Assembly (NCBI GenBank): GCA_002427845.1
Contig: DIYZ01000148.1
Location: 1-28,246, forward strand
Length of the DNA stretch: 28,246 nt
Reading direction: 5' to 3'
From: Chloracidobacterium sp. UBA6041
GTDB taxonomy: Bacteria > Acidobacteriota > Blastocatellia > Pyrinomonadales > Pyrinomonadaceae
Shown: positions 24,022-28,246 of the stretch, piece by piece
How positions within the stretch are numbered: the first letter of the stretch is position 1
How the letters are laid out: each line of letters starts with the position of its first letter
Program-made: the position numbers and the translations under genes
The notes under the pieces: generated by a model
Databases searched by the model: none
What the model was told of the DNA's origin: nothing
What the model saw: the letters and a program-made list of their open reading frames with translations, nothing else

Positions 24022-24454
24022 TTTCGTCAAATTTGCGAACTTTTCTGCAACTCCGCAGCCTAATTTTGAATCTTAGTAGGTTGATTTTTGATGCGAGTTA
24101 ATAATCGGTAACGAACCCATGTTTCCCCAGAGGAACTGAATCAGACTGGCCCTTTTGTTCGAATCAAAAACCTAGCGCAGCCCGATGGCGAAATAAAACA
24201 CACGACTATGCTCAAGAAAACGGCTAATGATATTTCGCACGGTAATAGACATTTAGTATTTTTGTTCGAAACCAGCAAGCCAAATTGCGGCTTAAGTTAT
24301 TCAGGAAACCCGTCTGGGAAAGACATTGTCAGGGAGATTCCGTAGTTAAGAGTAACCGAGGCTTACCGAGGTTTACTTAGTGGAATAATCTCAACAGAAT
24401 GATCGCAAAATCGCCACTTTCCTGTATGGAATCCATCCTGTCTGAAATCAAATT
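24022..24454. other. Non-coding stretch after lon
   Basis: These 433 bases are more A/T-rich than the surrounding genes and hold no credible ORF on either strand. TTTTGTTCGAA occurs twice (near 24152 and 24259), and a small tandem repeat CCGAGG-like pair lies near 24356-24375. No strong terminator for lon, RNA gene or mobile element is apparent. It could be old decayed sequence next to the broken phosphatase gene. Confidence 0.5.
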
Positions 24455-25134
24455 CTAACGGCGCAATGCGTTGGTGAAATGATCGCTAGCGGGGTCGTAA
24501 GCTTCTCTGGCGGGTACATCGATAAACTCGCCAGTCTCGACAACGTAGCCGGTTAATCGGTGGCCGTAGACGCAGCCCGTATCGAGTCCGATTGCACGCT
24601 TTGCTATTCGGGGCTTTGGATATGGCCAGTGGCCGAAAAGTATTACCTTCGTATCGTCATAAACTTCGTACCACGGAATCCCCTCTCGGCTGGTTCGGTC
24701 GGCTCCCAGAGTCCTGAGTTCCATCAGATCATTTGGTGATTGCTGACTCAGAGCAATACCTGGGCGCACTCCTGCATGCACCACCGCGTGGGAGCCGAGA
24801 TCGATCACGAAAGGAAGGGCGCTCAGGGTAAGTAGTGTATCTTTGCTTCTCGCCCTCGAGTTCCGCACCTGCACGCTGTTGAGAGTTCTTAAGAAAGGCG
24901 ACGCGTCCCTGCCAAAAATTGAGGATTGCCAAATCATGGTTCCCGATCACGGATGTAAAGCGCCGGTCACTAATGAAGAGGTCCAAAACGTCTTTATTCT
25001 TTCGACCCTTCACGATGAGGTCGCCTACGGCCACGACGCGATCGTCAGTCTGCCAAATCCGCTATCTCCAAAAGAGAAACCAGCTCGTCATAACAGCCAT
25101 GGATGTCGCCTATTACGATTGTGCGGCTCAGCAG
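24455..25134 (-). pseudogene. Ser/Thr protein phosphatase (PP1/PP2A-like metallophosphoesterase), frameshifted
   Basis: Three minus-strand reading frames join into one metallophosphoesterase of about 225 residues. The first part (about 25134 down to 25046) carries the metal-binding GDIHGCYDELVSLL. The next frame (about 25042-24830) carries VVAVGDLIVKG, a divergent form of GDxVDRG, and VIGNHDLAIL. The third (about 24826-24455) carries VVHAGVRPGIALSQQS, LFGHWPYPKPR and AIGLDTGCVYGHRLTGY, the C-terminal histidine motifs and GxDTGCVYG. The frame breaks lie near 25046 and 24828, each explained by one base. No ATG precedes the first part; CTG codons are in the place of the start. So it is a pseudogene unless the indels are assembly errors. 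Confidence 0.8.
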
Positions 25135-25660
25135 ATCCCCTTCGAGTCACGAACTACAGCAAAGGCGGTTGGGCAAGCCCGCCTGCAGAATTTCTAATAA
25201 AAATCTGAGTCTCTTGTCAGCCAGTCACAAGGCGTCAAACCGTGAAGAACCGCGACCCTAATCAAGAGAGCTAAACAGGATCAGTGGTTAGGCTAAGGGC
25301 TTCGTGATTTTGAAACGTAATGAGCTTTAAATGGAACCCTGAGCTGCGGTAGCCGTTTTAAGTAGTGCACAACCCCGACTGAGGGTGGCGCATCTTTATC
25401 TCTGGACGATAGCGATCAAGTGGAAAAGTTCACCATTTTGCTGTCTATCTGATATGTGACTTGTTTGACACCCCGGAAAACCGTGTGATAACCTCCGGGC
25501 TGACTTTGGCTCCGCTTAAAGAAGTATTTTGGGTCGTCCAACCCAGCAAAATGTTGAGGAGCTAAACCTCGCAAATAATTGTGGATACCGCTTTTGCGAC
25601 AAGACCCCAAGGAGATTCGTTCTGAAAATTCGCACTCATACCCCTGAAGGAGAACCCCGA
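25135..25660. other. Non-coding stretch before the lytic transglycosylase gene
   Basis: Apart from a candidate promoter at 25465-25492, this 526-base region shows no convincing gene. An open frame in line with the transglycosylase runs upstream to 25529, but its product is not signal-like and lacks conserved features. I see no RNA fold, repeat or attachment site of note. Confidence 0.45.
25465..25492 (+). promoter_or_regulatory. Candidate promoter of the transglycosylase gene
   Basis: A perfect -35 TTGACA (25465-25470), a 16-base spacer and a -10-like GATAAC (25487-25492) precede the gene, giving a leader of about 160 bases. The -10 matches four of six consensus positions. Moderate support only. 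Confidence 0.45.
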
Positions 25661-27397
25661 TTGATGATAACGAGCTTTTCTGCCTTGGTAGCGCGAATAA
25701 CGCTATTTATGGTGCTCGTTCTGCCGGCTGCCGGCGTATTTGCACAGATCCCCGCCGGTTCGTCTGCTCGTTCTATTCCCAATGAGGTAGAAAAGAGCGA
25801 CGTTCTGGTTTCCGAGGTCATCAACAGAGCTGAGGACCACTTCCGAAAAGGCAAACTGAATCTCGAAGACAATAAGCGCGATCAGGCACGCGACGAATTC
25901 GATAAGGCCGTGGATTCAATTCTTGAATCAGGCCTGGACGTCAGAGCGAGTCAACGCCTCCAGGGTTTTTATTTGGAGCTCGTCGAGCGAATTTATCGCG
26001 AGGAAGTTCCGCTGGGACGCAGTCCGGTTCAAACTAATGTTTCAGAACTCGTAGCGCAGAATGGGAACCCGGCAACTGCGGCGCCACAGAAGAATGATCC
26101 GCCACAGATTGGCTTCCGCGAGCAGAAGTTTGAGCCATCCCCGCTTGACGAGTTGAGCAAGCTTGTTCTGACCCCTGAAGAACAAAATGTTTCAGACGCC
26201 GATGTGATCGCTCTCGAGCAGGCGAAGCAGAATGTAAATTTCGGCTTCACAATTAATCCGCTGATCCAGCAGTACATCAACTATTACCAGGGTCGCGGTC
26301 GGTCCACCATGGAGTCTGGACTGCGCCGCTCTGGTCAATACATGAAGATGGCGCGCCAAATCTTCAAAGAAGAAGGTGTGCCGGTCGATGTTACGTGGCT
26401 AGCTCAAGTTGAAAGCGCGTGGAAACCCAAGGCCGTGTCCTGGGCAGCGGCGTCTGGCTTGTGGCAGTTTGTTCCCAGCACCGGTCGACAGTTTGGTCTT
26501 CGTCAAACAGCCTGGGTTGATGAGCGCAATAGCTTTGAACAGGCAACACGCGCATCCGCTAAATACCTGAAGAGCCTTGCGGCGCGCTACAACGGCAACT
26601 GGGAACTGGCGATGGCCGCGTACAATACAGGAGCCGGCAATATTGATCGCGGGGTTTCGCGGGCCGGCACCGCAAGTTTCTGGGCCATCTATCCCTATAT
26701 CGCGCAGGAAACGCGCAATTACGTACCCAACATTCTGGCGACAATTTTGATTGCGAAGAACCCTGAGAAATACGGTTTCAAGGGCATCCGTCCCGAAACC
26801 CCGATAGCTTACGACGTGGTCCAGGTGGCGAACGCTACCAGTCTCCAGCTAGTTGCGGAGGCGACTGATACCAGCGTTGATTATATTCGCAATCTGAATC
26901 CAGAACTCCGGCGAGACGTTACACCGCGAGGCGAGGCTTACAACGTTCGCGTTCCCGGCGGCAAAGGTAAACAGTTCTACTCCATCCTTAAACGGATTCC
27001 AGCAGAACGCCGGGATTCAGCGCGCGTCATTTCAGTGGTACCCGGTGAAGATCTCCAGAACGTCGCCAATCGAACCGGCACGAGCCTGGCTCAACTCCAG
27101 GCACTCAACGCCGGTGTCGATCTAAAGTCTACGAACAAGCTCGTCGTACCCAACAGCAGCGTTCGTCTTGCGAGCTGGCGCCGGGCCAAGCCAGACAGCA
27201 CGGAAGTTGCCAGCCCTGCTTTTACCAAGGTGCGCGCGCGCAAAGGCGATACGATTGCCAGGATTGCTGCCGCACGCAATCTCGACGCAAACGAAGTCGC
27301 CCGTTTGAATAATATAACTCCCGAAGTTGAACTTCGTGCTGGACAGGAAATCAGACTACCCGCGACCTCTGCTGCCGCGCCTTCGCGGCGCAGATAG
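25661..27397 (+). CDS. mltD: Lytic murein transglycosylase, MltD-like, with LysM repeats
   Basis: This enzyme cuts peptidoglycan glycan strands with formation of 1,6-anhydro ends in the periplasm. The start is TTG 25661 or ATG 25664; AAGGAG lies at 25647-25652. From the ATG it has 577 residues. A signal peptide (about 1-27, ending AAGVFA-Q) is followed by a linker with helical residues, then the GH23 SLT domain with WLAQVESAW (catalytic Glu250) and GLWQFVPSTGRQFGL, plus AMAAYNTGAGNIDRG. Three LysM-like modules follow: around YDVVQVANATSLQLVAEAT, ISVVPGEDLQNVANRTG and KVRARKGDTIARIAAARNL. It is exported but no lipobox is visible, unlike E. coli MltD. It precedes a YifB-type gene. Confidence 0.92.
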   Translation: MMITSFSALVARITLFMVLVLPAAGVFAQIPAGSSARSIPNEVEKSDVLVSEVINRAEDHFRKGKLNLEDNKRDQARDEFDKAVDSILESGLDVRASQRLQGFYLELVERIYREEVPLGRSPVQTNVSELVAQNGNPATAAPQKNDPPQIGFREQKFEPSPLDELSKLVLTPEEQNVSDADVIALEQAKQNVNFGFTINPLIQQYINYYQGRGRSTMESGLRRSGQYMKMARQIFKEEGVPVDVTWLAQVESAWKPKAVSWAAASGLWQFVPSTGRQFGLRQTAWVDERNSFEQATRASAKYLKSLAARYNGNWELAMAAYNTGAGNIDRGVSRAGTASFWAIYPYIAQETRNYVPNILATILIAKNPEKYGFKGIRPETPIAYDVVQVANATSLQLVAEATDTSVDYIRNLNPELRRDVTPRGEAYNVRVPGGKGKQFYSILKRIPAERRDSARVISVVPGEDLQNVANRTGTSLAQLQALNAGVDLKSTNKLVVPNSSVRLASWRRAKPDSTEVASPAFTKVRARKGDTIARIAAARNLDANEVARLNNITPEVELRAGQEIRLPATSAAAPSRRR

Positions 27398-27418
27398 CTT
27401 GAAATCCTAACGCGTCTG

Positions 27419-27487
27419 CCTCGTTGCCCACCCTGCAAACGAGGATCTTTGATGAGCGCGCTTTCGAGTAGATCGACAAGCGCGCTC
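27419..27487 (+). terminator. Two hairpins between the transglycosylase and yifB genes
   Basis: CCTCGTT (27419-27425) pairs with AACGAGG (27438-27444), followed by ATCTTTG. Ten bases later GAGCGCGCTT (27454-27463) pairs with AAGCGCGCTC (27478-27487), a perfect 10-bp stem. Neither has a long U-run, so termination of the transglycosylase transcript is plausible but not certain. Confidence 0.5.
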
Positions 27488-27563
27488 AATTCGTATCCAC
27501 CCTCAGTGCCGCCTACTTTGATGCTCTTCTATCTTCACTGTCTTCGCAAAGGAAGCACCTCCC

Positions 27564-28246
27564 ATGCTCTTTCGCACCTTGTCAGCGGCCGTTTATGGCA
27601 TCAATGCCGATATCGTCGATATAGAAGTTGATTTGACGCCTGTGCGCGGCGAGGCAGAGTCGCCGTTATCCGTAACCATCGTCGGTTTGCCTGACGCTGC
27701 CGTGCGCGAATCGCGCGAACGCATTCGTGCGGCCATCAGCAACTGCGGTTTCTTCTTCCCGTTTCAAAGGATCACCATCAACCTGGCGCCTGCGGACGTG
27801 AGAAAAGAGGGAGCCAGTTTCGATCTACCAATCGCGCTCGGTATCCTCGGTGCCAACGGGGATCTGGCCGAAGCGAATAGCTTGATTCACATACTTTGCG
27901 TTGGTGAACTATCACTCGACGGGCGTGTGCGCCCGATAAAAGGCGCACTGCCCATTGCCATCCTGGCGCGCGAAGCAATGATCAAGAATGTCATTCTTCC
28001 TGACGAGAATGCGAAAGAGGCTGCGGTGGTTTCCGGCGTGAACGTTTATCCGGTTGCAGATCTGCGCAGTGCGGTTGAACTGGTGGCGGCCTTGCGTTCC
28101 CCGAATCCTCCTCAACCATTGACGATCGATCCGGCTGAGATTCTTGTGCGATCCGATCACTACAACGTCGACTTTCGTGAGGTTCGCGGTCAACTCTCCG
28201 TGAAGCGCGCTCTCGAAGTTGCCAGCGCCGGATCCCACAACATACT
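27564..28246 (+). CDS. comM: YifB/ComM-family Mg-chelatase-like AAA ATPase (3' end outside the window)
   Basis: The first 227 codons are present from ATG 27564, with AAAGGAAG upstream. The sequence MLFRTLSAAVYGINADIVDIE, VTIVGLPDAAVRESRERIRAA and RITINLAPADVRKEGASFDLP is the N-terminal Lon-protease/S5-like (ChlI) domain. Then GELSLDGRVRPIKGALP and a NVYPVADL segment follow, and VRGQLSVKRALEVASAGSHNI is just before the Walker A loop of the family. The AAA core and Mg-chelatase C-terminal part are cut off by the window end. YifB/ComM proteins are thought to act as branch-migration helicases in natural transformation in several bacteria. Family assignment is secure; the precise function is not. 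Confidence 0.93.
   Translation, partial: MLFRTLSAAVYGINADIVDIEVDLTPVRGEAESPLSVTIVGLPDAAVRESRERIRAAISNCGFFFPFQRITINLAPADVRKEGASFDLPIALGILGANGDLAEANSLIHILCVGELSLDGRVRPIKGALPIAILAREAMIKNVILPDENAKEAAVVSGVNVYPVADLRSAVELVAALRSPNPPQPLTIDPAEILVRSDHYNVDFREVRGQLSVKRALEVASAGSHNI

Noticed and set aside
24022..24454. Possible small RNA gene after lon
   Set aside because: No stable fold, promoter or terminator could be identified by eye.

Overview
The window looks like a chromosomal segment from a Gram-negative, free-living bacterium, most likely of the Acidobacteriota (class Blastocatellia is my best guess). This rests on overall gene content: an S46 dipeptidyl-peptidase, a B-box zinc-finger membrane protein next to an ECF sigma/anti-sigma pair, SelA, a MXAN_5187-like hypothetical protein, moderate GC and many short palindromic intergenic repeats. 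It is inference, since no rRNA is present. The gene content is mostly housekeeping. I see no prophage, CRISPR array, insertion sequence or complete defence island.

Layout. 1-400: a tRNA-Asn on the minus strand with a good promoter and a small direct-repeat cluster. 400-1900: an esterase, then a decayed toxin-antitoxin-like pair (a frameshifted BrnT toxin followed by a small intact gene with a BrnA-like N-terminus). 1980-5060: penicillin-binding protein 1A, divergent from the tmRNA gene ssrA. 5060-7440: a palindromic repeat that runs into the start of murI (glutamate racemase), then overlapping rph (RNase PH), a small exported protein and a strong terminator. 7490-10014: a short bacterial SET-domain protein, convergent with a PAS-type sensor histidine kinase across an A/T-rich hairpin. 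10148-12416: selA, divergent from a conserved hypothetical gene with a consensus promoter. 12534-16289: minus-strand cold-shock protein, S46 peptidase and M23 peptidase, separated by clear terminators. 16538-19080: a minus-strand operon of ECF sigma factor, double zinc-finger anti-sigma, B-box membrane protein and a two-helix membrane peptide, with a GGAAC-type promoter upstream. 19325-24021: plus-strand UPF0104 flippase-like protein, nrdR, hsp20 and lon. 24022-25660: a gene-poor stretch with a frameshifted Ser/Thr phosphatase-like pseudogene. 25661-28246: a lytic transglycosylase with LysM repeats and the 5' part of a YifB/ComM-type Mg-chelatase-like ATPase, cut by the window end.

How the genes fit together. 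Cell-wall functions recur: PBP1A polymerises and cross-links peptidoglycan, MurI makes D-glutamate, and the M23 peptidase and the MltD-like transglycosylase remodel the wall. RNA metabolism and protein quality control are also well represented (tmRNA, RNase PH, Hsp20, Lon, cold-shock protein). The most interesting items are the broken BrnT with its surviving partner, the repeat-derived N-terminus of MurI, the compact SET-domain protein with a complete post-SET motif, the nested hairpin downstream of the sigma operon, and the two loci with multiple single-base frameshifts, which are either real gene decay or assembly errors.
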